From positions 8,877,497 to 8,941,496 of the forward strand of contig CM043964.1 of NCBI GenBank assembly GCA_014529385.2: a stretch of DNA of 64,000 bases. The letters are read 5' to 3'. How positions within the stretch are numbered: the first letter of the stretch is position 1; every line of letters begins with the position of its first letter. Both the position numbers and the translations under genes were made by a program. Shown here in pieces: positions 11,158 through 22,255 of this stretch. Source of the DNA: Adiantum capillus-veneris (Eukaryota > Streptophyta > Polypodiopsida > Polypodiales > Pteridaceae). The notes under the pieces are model-generated. The model was not told the origin of the DNA and did not search any database. It saw only the letters and a list, made by a program, of their open reading frames with translations.

Positions 11158-11733
11158 TATAGCATCCAGACCCCACTTCTCGAAGGCACTTTGTGTGATG
11201 ATGGCGCCCTATGACACCGCTACCAGTCGTCTTTCACCTATAGTCTGACACTCGTGGCACGTCTTGCACCAGGAATGCACGTCTTTCACAATGGAGGGCC
11301 ACCAAAAGCCTTCTCTAAACACTTGAAATAGAACTTGATCTTTGACCTGGTGTCCGATCTCTTCGTGGCATTGCTCCAGTACCATCCCTATCTCTTCTTT
11401 GTACAATACCCTTCTAAGCACTCCTTTATGCCCATAGTTCATGAGCTCTTCACCTACCAGTGTGAATTTGCGGGCCTTTTGCACCACTCTTCTCTTTTGC
11501 AGCTTGGAAAAACCCACTGAACATTGCCCTGTACCCAAAAAGCCTTCAATATCCTTAAGAGTCGCTCTACCTGCATAAGTGGCTGGGGCCACGTATAGAC
11601 CTGCAACATGTACCTGTACTTTGCTGCTAGCTAGTTGATCCGCCTCTTGATTATGCTCTCTTCTCACATGCTTGAATTGGACTTCTTCAAAATACCTCAA
11701 CATCTTCTTGATGGAAAAGAACCAATTCTTCAA
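11158..11733 (-). pseudogene. Gypsy/Tat RNase H end and integrase N-terminus
   Basis: The frame starts in the second RNase H domain (HVRREHNQEADQLA), then gives the integrase zinc-binding domain (CHEEIGH ... WCKTCHECQ) and, after a stop near 11211-11209, only the first catalytic Asp block FEKWGLDAI. The rest of the integrase core is missing. The break is at about 11158, where CTTTCAATGAGCTTA-type repeat DNA begins, so the copy is truncated on its 3' side. Confidence 0.8.
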
Positions 11734-11760
11734 AGAATCGTGCTTTACCTGCCATTGGCC

Positions 11761-12765
11761 TTACAGTTGCTTGATGACTAGAAACGCATCTCCCTTCACC
11801 ACCAACCTTGAAATACCGAACTCTATGCACTGCTTTAAACCTAAATGCAGAGTGAGATACTCCACCTCGTTATTGGTGTGGACATCCTCTAGATCATATG
11901 CCTTCGAGAATATAGTCTTGCCATGGGGGTCGTGTATCACCACATCTCCTCATGCCTTCTCCACTACCCTTCGATACGCTCCGTTAAACCACATAGTAAA
12001 AGCATCCTCCAAGTCAGGTTCCTCCTTAGCTTCATCTCGCACCACCCTTGGATAGGCCGGAAAATCAATGGCCTTGCTGACAAGAATGTCTGCCACGTGA
12101 GACCGACTTGTGTGATCTACCTGGAACTCGAATTCAAACTCCTGTAGCTCCAACACCCACTTCATAATCCTTCCTGGCTTCAAATGTAGCACTACCTCTA
12201 GCAATAGATTATTAGCCGTCAACACAAAAAACTTACACACAATCAAATGCACTTTAAACTTCCTGCAAGCGAAGACCAGAGCCATCACCCACTGCTCTGC
12301 CTCAGTGTAGGTAGCCTCTCCTGGGCTAATCACCCTGCTCTCGAAGTATATTGTCTTGTAACTTCTCCCTACCTTTTGCAGTAGAACCGCTCCAATAGCA
12401 ATTGTACCCACCGTCATAGACACATAAAAGTTGTCCTCTTGATTGGGAGGACACACCGCTGGAAACTGACATAAAATCTCTTTGATTCTATCAAAAGCTT
12501 CCTGAGCTTCTCCATCCCATTCATAACCATGCACTTGCTGAGCCCTCTTTTGAAGAGGATACACATATTGCGACAACATAAAAAAGAAACGTGACAAATA
12601 CTTCAACTTATGAACAAATGAAGCCAAACCTTGAGCATCTGATGGCGGCTCCACCGACACCAATGCCTTCACCTTCTCGGGATCAGCCGCTATACCATTT
12701 TGCGACATCACATGACCCAAGAGCTGTGCTCGAGGCTGTGCTAGCTTGCACTTTTTGGGGTTCAA
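11761..12765 (-). pseudogene. Gypsy/Tat RNase H plus second (archaeal-type) RNase H
   Basis: 12765-11950 covers the end of RT (PKKCKLAQPRAQLLGHVMSQNGI) and an RT-linked RNase H (SMTVGTIAIGAVLLQ ... YTEAEQWVMALVFACRKFKVHL). A second RNase H then begins at MWFNGAYRR and continues after a stop at 11952-11950 with DVHTNNEVEYLTLHLGLKQC and KGDAFLVIKQL. Two RNase H domains in tandem mark the Tat lineage of plant Ty3/gypsy elements. In-frame stops near 11950 and 11761 show that it is inactive. Confidence 0.8.
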
Positions 12766-13463
12766 CTAACCTCGTTCTTCATCAAGCCTTTGAAAGCATA
12801 ACTGGAGCTCCAATAGGTGCTCCAACCTTGAACTGTAGCAGCCGATATCATCCATGAAGACCCTAATAAAATGGCCCAGGCATGGACCAAATACCTTGTT
12901 CATCCAACCTTGGAAGATGGCGTATGCATTCACCAATACAAATGGCATCCTGCGGTAAGCGAAGCAACCCCATGGAGATATGAACGTGGTCTTCAGATGG
13001 TCTTCAAGTGCAATCCCTATTTGAAAGTACCCTGAAAAGCCATTCATAATCGAGTATCTCTCAGCCCAGCCACTTGGTTTAGGATTTCATATCGAAACTG
13101 CAAGGGATAGTGATTCCTCTTGGTCGCAACATTCAATGTCTTGTAGTCGACACACACTCTCGATTTCCCATTCTTCTTAGGGGTTATGACCACTGGAGAG
13201 ACCCACTTTGACTCCTTCACAGGATATATGATGTCTGTCCCCAACAACTTATTGATCTCCTGCCAAAGCGCTTCCTTTTGGATTTTCCCCAATCTTCTCA
13301 TCTTCTTTGCTTTAGGCTTATGTCCCTCCTTAAGAACAATATTATGCTCCACCCCCTTTTCACCTCGCAAATGCTTGTACTCCGTCGCAAACAGATTTGG
13401 ATAGGACTCACACAATTGAACATAGCCCTCCTTTTCACCCTTGGTTAAATCTTCACTCAACAT
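12766..13463 (-). pseudogene. Gypsy reverse transcriptase, frameshifted
   Basis: 13463-13044 carries the N-terminal RT blocks (WVSPVVITPKKNGKSRVCVDYKTLN). After a frame change near 13045 the frame 13047-12766 carries NGFSGYFQI, MPFVLVNAYAIFQ and the catalytic box FMDD. The enzyme copies element RNA into DNA. A stop at 12768-12766 separates it from the RNase H frame. Confidence 0.85.
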
Positions 13464-13502
13464 TCTTGAAACCTCCTCTATGCTTAAACCATGAGCTTGA
13501 GG

Positions 13503-14516
13503 CTACATACCTTCTTCTTTAGGCGGGGAGTCGTCTATGGTGACTCCAAATAAGTATGCATCTATCTTCAACATGTCGTCTTTGCTCTCCTCTTTCTCTG
13601 TGCTAGTATAGCCTTCATCATAGCCCGTCTCTGTCTCGTACTCGTAGCTCGTCGTTTCGCCCTCATCTTTAACTACCGTAGGACGAGAACTGCTCTCCTT
13701 GGTCTTCAAATCAAGCACATTTTGTCTGCCTCTCTCTTTGTCAGGCAAAGTGAACACTTTGCTATCCCAATCTTGCTTTGCTCCTATCGCCAAAAGCCAT
13801 GGCCTACCGAAAATGATTGGATAAGCATTATCCCCTGTCTTCATCACAAAAAAATCAATCAGGCACTCTATGCCCATCCCCTTGACCTTTGCATCCTGCG
13901 CCACACCCAGACACCTGGCTTTAGTATGGTTAGCCATCATCATGTGCACATTTGACCTGACTACTGCCTTGACTCCCGTCTCTTTCATGGCTGCTTCCAT
14001 CATGACACAAACCTGTGCTCCACCATCTATGTAGGCTTGTACGTGCATCCTCTTCTCTATAATTGCATCTACAAGCGGAAGAACATCTGTGGGGCTACCT
14101 ACCCTCAAAGCCATGTTTTGCACTGCTTGCACATTTCCCTTAGCTCTTGACAGCCTGGCACTAACACTTGTGGACCATTGTCTCCTTAACTTTGGATTTA
14201 AAGCTAACAACTCACCAAATGTAATATTTGCTTTTTGATTTTGAACATCACTCACCAGATTGTACTCGAGATAGCCTCGTCCTAGCTGGAAATCCGCTTG
14301 ATTGATCTTGCGACACCCTCTTATTTTGCTAGGCTCGGGTTGCTCTCTACCTTCGTACACCTTCTCTTTACCCTTGCGAGCTCTAGTTTCCTGCTCTGTC
14401 TCTGTCGCCCTCTCAGCCCTTGCCCTTTTATTGGCCAAAACTTTGAAATCTTGCTTATCCACCCCTATGATGTTTACTCTTGGAACTTCACCTCCGTTTT
14501 GCGGAGCCAGCTGCAC
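13503..14516 (-). CDS. Gypsy gag C-terminus and aspartic protease
   Basis: An open frame of 337 codons on the minus strand. A charged linker (KRARAERATETEQETRARKGK) precedes a conserved block (FGELLALNPKLRRQW) and the retropepsin domain. That domain has the active-site motif YIDGGAQVCVM, with DGG where many families have DTG or DSG, and a C-terminal IIFGRPWLLA. The DGG form is known in plant Tat-type elements. An acidic tail ends at a stop at 13503. The element at 39.3 kb has the same YIDGGAQVCV site. Confidence 0.8.
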   Translation of the reverse strand: MQLAPQNGGEVPRVNIIGVDKQDFKVLANKRARAERATETEQETRARKGKEKVYEGREQPEPSKIRGCRKINQADFQLGRGYLEYNLVSDVQNQKANITFGELLALNPKLRRQWSTSVSARLSRAKGNVQAVQNMALRVGSPTDVLPLVDAIIEKRMHVQAYIDGGAQVCVMMEAAMKETGVKAVVRSNVHMMMANHTKARCLGVAQDAKVKGMGIECLIDFFVMKTGDNAYPIIFGRPWLLAIGAKQDWDSKVFTLPDKERGRQNVLDLKTKESSSRPTVVKDEGETTSYEYETETGYDEGYTSTEKEESKDDMLKIDAYLFGVTIDDSPPKEEGM

Positions 14517-14564
14517 AATATTCTCTACCTCTTGCTATCTTGGACCATTGTATTGTCCTTGACC

Positions 14565-15396
14565 TCAACCTCTACCAAAAATCGAGTACATACCTCCTCT
14601 TTCTCTCTGTTCGAGGACAATTGGGTGCATAGTGCCCTTCTTCTCCACAATTATAATACCTACTTGGCAGTGGCCTTGCCCTGCCCCTTGCTCCTCTTGG
14701 ATGTCGTCTATCCATAACACTGAACCGCAACTCCTACATTTTCTCGGAAAAATCTTGGACTGAGCGCACCCAATTTTGTGGCACAACAACTACACCTCGA
14801 TTTCCACGATTATCTTCATGTGCAGTCTCTCTCGGACTCTGCGGTTGAACATGGGCCATCGTCTCATAGCCTGACACGTCTTGCTCTATCTTCTTCTTTA
14901 TCTTTCTGCTCTTCGATCGTGCAATGTCTACCGCACCATTGTAAATCTCTAGGCTCTCGAAATCAACTTTCTCTCTCACCTTGGGATGCAGACAGGCCAT
15001 GAACTTGTCGAGCTTGAAATAGTCTCCATTAGCCAGCTGCATGGTTGCCGCTAGCTCTGCCCAACAGTCTTCAAAATGACCCAAAAACATATTGAACTCT
15101 TCACTTACATCTTGCTTAAGGGACTTCAGCTTTGCATCCATCTAGACTGGGGAAGTCTCCTTGTGAAAGTCGTGAAGAAACCTCACTCGTAGAGCCGGCC
15201 ATGCTTGCTTAATTTGGCTCACCTTCCAATGCATTGTACCATGATTTAGCTCTACCACGCATCACCAAAGGAAAAGTCTGCATTTTTCTATCCTCGTTTG
15301 GCATATGCAACAATAGAAAATACATCTCAAAATCTGACATCCACTCATCAGGGCTCTCTTCTCCTGTGAAAATCGGTCCATAGCTTCTAGCTGCCA
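14565..15396 (-). pseudogene. gag: Gypsy gag, broken, with altered zinc knuckle
   Basis: Gag begins near 15396 (MAARSYGPIFTGEESPDEW) and reads to a stop at 15209, then resumes in another frame at 15141-14734 (LKQDVSEEFNMFLGHFEDCW) and a third near 14680. The zinc knuckle near 14645-14665 reads YYNCGEEGHYAPNC, so the first zinc-binding Cys is Tyr. Capsid assembly and RNA binding are the expected family roles. Frameshifts and stops leave it inactive. Confidence 0.75.
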
Positions 15397-15452
15397 TGAA
15401 TTCCAATGTGAAAAATCGCTTATTTTCTATCAACAGGGAGCAATTAGTGTGT

Positions 15453-15470
15453 TCCTCAGTGGGGGCACCA
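15453..15470 (-). promoter_or_regulatory. Primer-binding site (non-Met type)
   Basis: On the minus strand it reads TGGTGCCCCCACTGAGGA, 5 bp inside an LTR ending CA. It is followed after about 57 bp by the gag start at 15396. Confidence 0.75.
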
Positions 15471-15475
15471 GAAGA

Positions 15476-17050
15476 TGGAGAGGGGGAATGGGGGAACACG
15501 CCCAACACAAACAAAAAGGCCTCTCTATAGCTCAGAGTATTCACAACACCCCTATCCTCTCAGAAAACACCTTCAAAGAACACTTTACTCTAGCAGACCA
15601 CCGCCTGCTCAACTGCCACTGCTCACATACTCTACAAACCACAGACAAGACCCACCTACTACCACTGCCTGTCTCCACCCTTACACACGCACACAACCAC
15701 TCAATCTCACTCTCTCACCCAAAACACCATCGGTCCGGGGGGGCACACACTTCTACATAGCCGACATCAAGGAGAAACATGAAGGCAGGGGAAGGAGAAG
15801 GGGGGAAGGGGAAACAATAGCACGGGATTGCACTTCAGAAAACATATGCATGGGCCTGCACTGCCATCACCATGGCCATTTTCAAGCAAAAGTTGCAAAC
15901 GGACTAGCTTGCTAGAGAACTCCACTTTGCAGGCTTCAAACGGCACTAAAAAAAGGCCAAGAAAAAGCCCCAAATTTGGTTCATTTTTTAATTTTATAGG
16001 GGGGACCTTTGATTTGGAAATCTGTAATTTAATTGGTCCACCTGGCACCTCGAATTGGCATTTCTGGGGAAAGGGGGCACCGCTTTGCTCTATCTCTCTC
16101 CTCTTCACTCTCTGCACTTGGGGGAGGGGCGGGGGCATTAGCGATGTTGCTATTGCCTCCTAGGCTCATCATTTTTTATTTTTCATCTTTTATCCTCTTT
16201 TGGTTTAGCCTTATACTGCTCAATTAGCTTGACCTTGATTTTTCCTCTCTATCCGACTCCCCATTTGCTCCTTTTTGCTCTTTGGTCCATTGGGCCTTCA
16301 CTTTGGCCGGCCTTGGCTTTGCTTCACACACTTGTCTGCCCTCGGTCTCTGACTCTCTCTCTCTCTAGCTCGCTTACTTTGTTGTGGGAATTTCCTCTTA
16401 CCTGAGGGGGGAAGGCAATAGCGATGTCGCCATTGCCCCCTCTCTCTCCATTAAAGTTTTGGGGCCCCATGGGCCGTGGGAACTGCCCCATGTCGGGCGC
16501 CATGTCATCATCACTGCCAGCCGTCTCACACGTGGGTGCGCCGCCTCGGGCACCACCTCATCGGACAAAAAGAACCTTCTCTACCCCGCAGGGCCGCGTT
16601 CAGCCAACACAGCGCCGCGAGCACTCGCGCCATAGCCAACGAGCTCCCAAGGAGCCCACTTCCCTTTACACCTACATAAGGGCCACGTTATGCTCATATA
16701 CCCCGCCATCGGACAGCCACAGTGCGCATACGGGATAATGGGGCACCACGTGGCAGGGCCTGAGGCAGTCCCACTTTAAATGACCTCCATGGAAAACCAA
16801 CTTCTCCCCACATTGTCTTGTCTGCCAACTGATACTCGATAATCGGATTTCGGGGCCGTAAGGTTCAACTGATGGAGCTGGTTCCCGACTTTGAACCCCC
16901 CCGTGCTCACCACACTCTGACTCTGCCAGGCCTATCAAATAAGGCCGAAAAAACACAAGAAAAGCATCCGTAATCACCGCCCAAGGGATAGTCCCTAAAT
17001 TTGACCTACAGTATCGTGCGGACCAGGAACGCGATTGGTGAACCATCAAT
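15476..17050 (-). mobile_element. 5' LTR of the second minus-strand gypsy element (outer end approximate)
   Basis: In plus orientation it begins TGGAGAGGGG and carries AAAGGCCTCTCTATAGC close to its start, as in the LTRs at 2145 and 41311. CT-rich tracts and GC-rich stretches fill it. The partner LTR was lost with the 3' end of the element, so the outer limit is a guess; similar sequence may run to about 17450. Confidence 0.5.
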
Positions 17051-17059
17051 TTGTGCTAA

Positions 17060-17860
17060 TTCCCCATGATGCACATTGCCACCGAGAACCTTGGTGAGGC
17101 TAAAATGACACCCGATGGCACACCCTTCAATGCAACCAAGTGGGCTCAGACACGACCCTCGAAAAATCTTCTACAGCCATAACTTGCTATCGAGAGATCC
17201 GTTTTGCAATCCGAGAAGATAGACATGCTTCACAACTCGAGCACTACACATGTATATACTGACATCAGCCCAGGCCACCTGTCCCCAGTTGCCCTGTCCG
17301 TCGGGGATCTACTGCACACTCTTTCTTTAAACTGCAATATCTAGAACACCAGGGCTCCGTTTGACGAGCCATCTAGACCGGCTTCTAGAGCATGCTGAAC
17401 ACCACAATCTAGGACACTCATTTATCATTTTGGACACCTTGACCTGCCATCCCATCTGGACCATCCTGCAGCCCTTTCGGCCTAAAAATCCTCTTTAAGC
17501 ATACATTCGTGCTACCCTTTGGCTGCCAAGGGCCTTGACACCTGCCCTAGCCTTCTGCAGTTCACTCGACTACACCCTTTGCCTAGCAAAGACCACCTGC
17601 TAGCTTTGACCAACTTTAACTGCACCAACGCCCGCCTTTTAGTAGAGGTGGGTAAGAATCTTGATGTTTAGTTTCCACGGAGTGGAAACTACCAGATCAA
17701 GTTTAAGACTCCCAAGATGGTGTCCAAGGTCATCCCGATGAGCCTCCTGGCCATCCAAGCAGTTTGGACACACTTTTGATAGTGACGCCATGGTTTGGAC
17801 CCAGCTACCAATGTTCTTGTCAAGGAGGCAGACCTGCCCATCTAAATCTGCTTTCCCGGC
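17060..17860. other. No gene recognised; LTR to LINE transition
   Basis: There is no open frame of note. The right part (from about 17640, AAGATGGTGTCCAAGGTC...) is likely the decayed start of the LINE ORF1. Confidence 0.4.
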
Positions 17861-17864
17861 CCTA

Positions 17865-18140
17865 CGGAGGGAGTACCTTCCATTCCTTTCCAGGATAGGC
17901 TAAGAGATTGGGACTATCATGGAGACACCCTGCATTGAAGCCTCTATAGCTTCCAAGGAAACTGGCATCCCCACAATATGTGTTCTTTTTTGGGACACCG
18001 ACATTCTCCCGAAGGTCATCCTACTACCTTGGGTGAGTGGAGATTGTCTCCAGTAGAGCAAGGAGTATTGTATTCGGGCCTCTCAAATCATTCTTTTTTT
18101 TGTCCTCAGATGGACCATCTTGCAAAGGCCTGTCCTTAGT
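17865..18140 (+). pseudogene. LINE ORF1 remnant (gag-like)
   Basis: The plus frame reads EIGTIMETPCIEASIASKE, then TICVLFWDTDILPKVILLPW, the pattern seen in plant L1-type ORF1 proteins (the conserved IGT-x-G-x-P and R-x-x-V-x-x-D-x-x-x-x-LP blocks). A zinc-knuckle relic, MDHLAKACP, follows near 18110-18137 in another frame. Stops and shifts are frequent. ORF1 normally coats LINE RNA. A Pro/Ser-rich stretch at 18350-18586 may be its tail. Confidence 0.55.
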
Positions 18141-18349
18141 CTCAACCCTAGCTTTCAAGGGCTAGCTAGCACCAATAGACAGAGTCACAGGGTACACAAG
18201 CAGAGCCACCCTCCAAGATTGGGGCTCAAGTAGAGGAGGACTGAAAATAGGTTTGTGGTCATGTTGACAGGGGCCACCACGCTAGCCTGGCACTCAGAGT
18301 GGTCCACAAGCTCCAAACTAGAAGTAGTGGGATCCCATAGGAAACTGTT

Positions 18350-18586
18350 TTGACCCTCTTTAGTAGGACGAGGTCCCTACTTCACCCTCCACCTCAGCCT
18401 CACCTCAGAGAGCCCCTCCCCCCCTCTGCCCCCCCCTCGAGTTCCCCTTGGGCCCCCCCACTCTCCGCCTCCTTCCTCAGCCTCCCCACCTCGCCCTCCT
18501 ACCTTTGGCACTCCCCATCTCCTCCTTCTCCAGCTAGGCCCCCTACTTCCACATCTTCTCTCTCTCCTTCCACGCAATCGACCTAG
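18350..18586 (+). other. Proline/serine-rich open stretch, possible ORF1 tail
   Basis: A 78-codon frame made mostly of Pro and Ser lies on CT/CCCC-rich DNA. It lies between the ORF1-like and endonuclease-like remnants, which fits the low-complexity C-terminus of a LINE ORF1, but composition alone could keep it open. Confidence 0.3.
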
Positions 18587-19304
18587 GGGGAAGGAACATC
18601 GTCGATTGCTAGGAGATCTCTTGGCAGTGCTCTTTCCACAAGTCACTTGGCAAGAGAGGGACAACCTTTCTTGAGAACCCCCCTTTTGGTGCACATGTCT
18701 CCCTTTGTAGAAATTCCTCGTGGACTAACGAGCTTTGACATTTGTCGTTTTTGGGATTGATTTACCCACAACTTTACATGGTTTCTCGATGACCCTTCAC
18801 CAGACTTTGAGGAAGCTTTCTTTAGAGTCCATGTATTGTTTCTTGCAACTAGATGTATAGAGACCCTGGACTCAGTGGTTGGCTTCTCTTTTCCCCTATG
18901 TGGTAGGGACTAGCCTGAGTGGACTTTGGACTCAATGTTGGAGTGGCTTCATGCACATGACCTTGAGTTATCTCATGAAATGGGAGACCTAGTATAGACT
19001 TGGTTCAGACTTTGTGGCCATTGTCAAAGACCTCATTGACACCTCCAGACTCGGCAGGATGTAGAAACATTGTGGTTCACTTCTTTGCTGACACGTAGAG
19101 CCCGCCATGCTATGTACACATATATGAGGTCTCCTCGATAGAGCATGTTGCCTTGTGCATGTCTCGTTCTTCTTGGGATAGGGCTAGACACTCTTTGCGG
19201 TACCTATCTCAGGGATGCTTGGATGTGGATTATTCCCCATCCAAGACAGCCTCAAAGATAGCACGTTTAGTTACTAATGCAATATCAATTCTCTCTTACT
19301 CTCC

Positions 19305-20336
19305 ATGAGGATCGTCTCATGGAACGTCCCGGGATTATGTGGGCCCCAGTTTCAGCGCTAGACAGGCTGACTATGTCAGGAGATTTTGTGATGCCTTGTG
19401 GGAGGAGAGATTGACCTTCCTATGCTAAAATAGCATCATCTGTGTGAGAGCCGAATTAGACGATGTGGTCAGCTTTTGCATGGATGGTATGAGACATTCT
19501 GGTCAGCAACATTCAGACCTGGTGGCATCTGGCTAAAAGCATGCTTTGGTGGTTTAAAAAGGTTTGTCCTTGATAGCACCTTTGACAAATATTTGAGGTA
19601 CAATTTCTACATGTCACATGAAAAACTACCTATGATACTGTATATCAGTGGATAGATCTTCAAAAGGAGAATCTAAAAATACAAGGTCCGAAAAGTTTTG
19701 ACTTAAACTACAAAAATTTTACCAGTCCCCACTTTTTCATTGGTAGAAGTAAAATAGGTCCTTTTTTTGTACCACCAAACCACGCTTTCACCCATCTAGG
19801 GAGGGGTAGGTTTTACAATTGCGGGCTCTTGGCAGCATGCCATTGTGGACAAAGTTATCATTTTGCCTGACAAGGCTCAGTAAAATACTATGTAGGTTCA
19901 GGGTTTCCTCTTGGGCTTCCTAAACATCTATGCGTCCAATGTGGCAAGTGCACCTGTAGAGTTTTCATCCCATGTTGTAGAGTCTCTGCCACAAGCAGAG
20001 CAATGGTGCATAGGGGGCAGCTTCAACATGTTGGAGGACCCCTCTGACAAGATTGGAGGTAGCCATACTATTGTGCATGGAGTTAAGTTGGCAGCCTGGG
20101 AGATGCTATAAATGACTTTGCAGGTTTAAGATGTGTGTCAACACTCAGGCTTTGTGGTGCCCCCAAACAGCTTGGCCTTCTCTTGTTTGGACCGCAAAGT
20201 GGGAGGAGTGAATCTATCTTCGATAGACTACTTCTACATTAATGAACACTTCTGTGACTTGGGTGGGATGATTTGCGTTCTGCATGGGACATCCTTTTTG
20301 GACCATGAACCAATGATCCTCATAGTAGTGACATAT
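19305..20336 (+). pseudogene. LINE ORF2 endonuclease, split by a MITE
   Basis: ORF2 appears to start at the ATG at 19305 (MRIVSWNVPGLCGPQF, the usual first motif of the AP-type endonuclease). The domain is interrupted at 19531-19793 by a MITE and continues as GFLLGFLNIYASN (about 19900), WCIGGSFNMLEDPSDKIGG (about 20010) and SSIDYFYIN ... FLDHEPMIL (about 20217-20320). This nuclease nicks target DNA to prime LINE copying. The GDFN motif reads GSFN and several stops are present, so it is inactive. Confidence 0.75.
19531..19793 (+). mobile_element. MITE family 1, copy A (263 bp)
   Basis: It starts GGCTAAAAGCATGCTTTGGTGG and ends CCACCAAACCACGCTTTCACCC, an imperfect terminal inverted repeat of about 22 bp. 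It is flanked by the 4-bp direct duplication ATCT (19527-19530 and 19794-19797). A second copy of identical length lies at 48737-48999. No coding capacity. It sits inside the LINE endonuclease. Confidence 0.9.
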
Positions 20337-20339
20337 ATA

Positions 20340-21010
20340 TAGAGGAGGGGGAGCACGATGCTACACATCCTTGAAAGGGTCTTTCTAGACTCTAAGCTCA
20401 TAGGGAGAGTGATGGAACTTTTGATAGAGGGCACGACTCTCTTGCTGACAAAGTGGCCTCTGGAATTTCTTAGCTTAGTTGGCTCTTTCTTCAAGAGTCT
20501 ATGGTCCGCCTACTGGCTGCATTAATAGAGGAGGAGCATCGTCTCCAATGGGGTGTTGCTTCCTTGCAAACGATCAATGTCAATCACCCAAACAATCCCT
20601 GGTTCGAAGAGAAAATGTAGCAGGGTTGAGAGGAGCTTTCCAGCGTAGAGGAGAGGTGCCATGAGTTTTCTTTCCACTGACATGCATCTGAGTGGACCCA
20701 GGTCCGTGATAGAGTGACAGGGGAATTCTTTGAGATAATGGGACTCCGACATGTGCACACAAGTGGTTAGCCAGTTGAGGAGGCTTGATGGGTCGGTTGC
20801 TTCAGAGCCAAAGGACATGTGTCCAATTGCTACTAACTTTGACCGTGACTTGTTGTCAATAGAGACTCAGTTAGAGCGTGAGGATGCATGCAAAGAGCCG
20901 GTTTGGGCATAACTTCCTTGTCCTGTGAGGAGACTGACTAAGGAGATGCGTTAGAGGCTTGAACTGCCTCTTCAACTAGAGGAGCTCCACACAGCCCTCA
21001 TAGGACTTCC
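20340..21010 (+). pseudogene. LINE ORF2 linker region, decayed
   Basis: Between the endonuclease and RT motifs the sequence has short broken plus frames without recognisable motifs. Its position fits the endonuclease-RT linker of a LINE ORF2. Confidence 0.4.
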
Positions 21011-21740
21011 TCGTGGTAGTTGTCTAGGTGAGGATGGATTGACTCCCAATTTTTTCTTAGAGGAGTAGGACTTTCTTGGCTCAGATATCTGCAACGATGT
21101 TCAGTACATCCTAGACACAAGAGAGATGGCTGACAACATGAGTGAGGGCTTGATCTACCTCATTCCCAAGGAGGATGGCTCCTTGAATGAGATTCGGCAG
21201 TGGCAGCCCATCACCATCCTCAACTGAGCCTAAAAAATTCTTGCAAAGGGTTTGAGTTTGAGGATTTAGCCACATCTAAGGGTGAAAGCATGTTAACCTG
21301 TCGCGCTTTTTGTGCTAGTTAGCAATTTCAAGTTAGCACATCTTCGAAAAGTTGGGCGTCCGGTAAATTTTTTACAAATAATATCAAAATTTGTCGGAGG
21401 TTGTACATTTGGATTCCTTGTTTCAAGTGCTTTCTATTGATATATCACATGTCATAGATCTTGGAGATGTAGCTCAAGTTATTGTACTAGTTAGCATATG
21501 TCAAAATTGTGCTAGTTAGCATTGTCCGGGACATGAAAAAGCATGACAAGTTAACATGCTTTCACCCCTAAAGAGCATTATCCATGGTACCTAGACGGGT
21601 TTTTTCAAGGAGCGCATTATCCTTGACAACATCTTTACTTTCTGGAAGGCATTTGCCCTTGCGCACCTCTTGGTGAGGATCTGGTGATACTTCTTCCTGA
21701 TTTTGAGAAGCCTCACAATAGAGTTGACTGGGATCTGAGT
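21010..21740 (+). pseudogene. LINE reverse transcriptase, split by a MITE and truncated
   Basis: The frame gives GLIYLIPKEDGSLNEIRQWQP (about 21146-21208; 21 residues here trimmed to the core GLIYLIPK and IRQWQP), then KILAKGLSL. After the MITE at 21280-21567 it gives GFFKERIILDNIFTFW and LLPDFEKPHNRVDWDL (about 21688-21737), which holds the first catalytic Asp. These are the standard LINE RT blocks in the right order. The YADD box and the 3' end are missing; unrelated DNA starts at about 21740. Stops are present. Confidence 0.75.
21280..21567 (+). mobile_element. MITE family 2, copy C (288 bp)
   Basis: The termini are GGGTGAAAGCATGTTAAC and its complement, giving an inverted repeat of about 18 bp. 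The 4-bp direct duplication CTAA flanks it (21276-21279 and 21568-21571). Inside, the palindrome-like motif GCTAGTTAGCA recurs near both ends. The second copy, 57796-58083, has the same length and lies in opposite orientation. No coding capacity. Confidence 0.9.
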
Positions 21741-21819
21741 TAAACCTTAGTGCAAGCGTGGGGACAAACCATTCAGAGCCCAGTGGTAACCTAGATGATA
21801 ATCTATCCAAGGGAGCAGA

Positions 21820-22240
21820 AGACACAAGTAGTGATTCATCTAGTGAGTCTTCACTAGAAATCAACCGCAATCAAAAATTAAACAAGAAGAGTAAGAGATA
21901 TAAGATGCGGTGATATCGAGCAAATGTGCGTGCTAGAATAAATGAAGAGAAATCTACTGCAGAATGGCGTAATTATATAGGGGCATGTGATGCTCATCGA
22001 AAGTTGGTAGATAACTGGGGTGAATACCTTCAAAGCGTTATGTGGTGTAGTCCACAACCCATTGACATCGCACAACTAGAGGCTACAGAGAAGCCAAGGT
22101 TGAGCCGTACCGTAAGGAGATGAAAAAATTGAGAGTTAGCTCGACAACAAAAGGAATCAGAAGTTAAATCACAGTCCACGAAACAACAGGACCCCACAGA
22201 CTTACACCCTGTACCTGAACATTTCAAATCCTATACCACA
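21820..22240 (+). pseudogene. N-terminal segment of gypsy pol, basic, unassigned
   Basis: A plus frame from about 21820 (rich in Ser and acidic, then NQKLNKKSKRYKMRRYR, then ANVRARINEEKSTAEWRNYIG) leads with two stops into the RT frame at 22256. It shows no protease or zinc knuckle. It is probably the remains of a gag-pol linker. Confidence 0.4.
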
Positions 22241-22255
22241 AAGTAATGTAAGGTT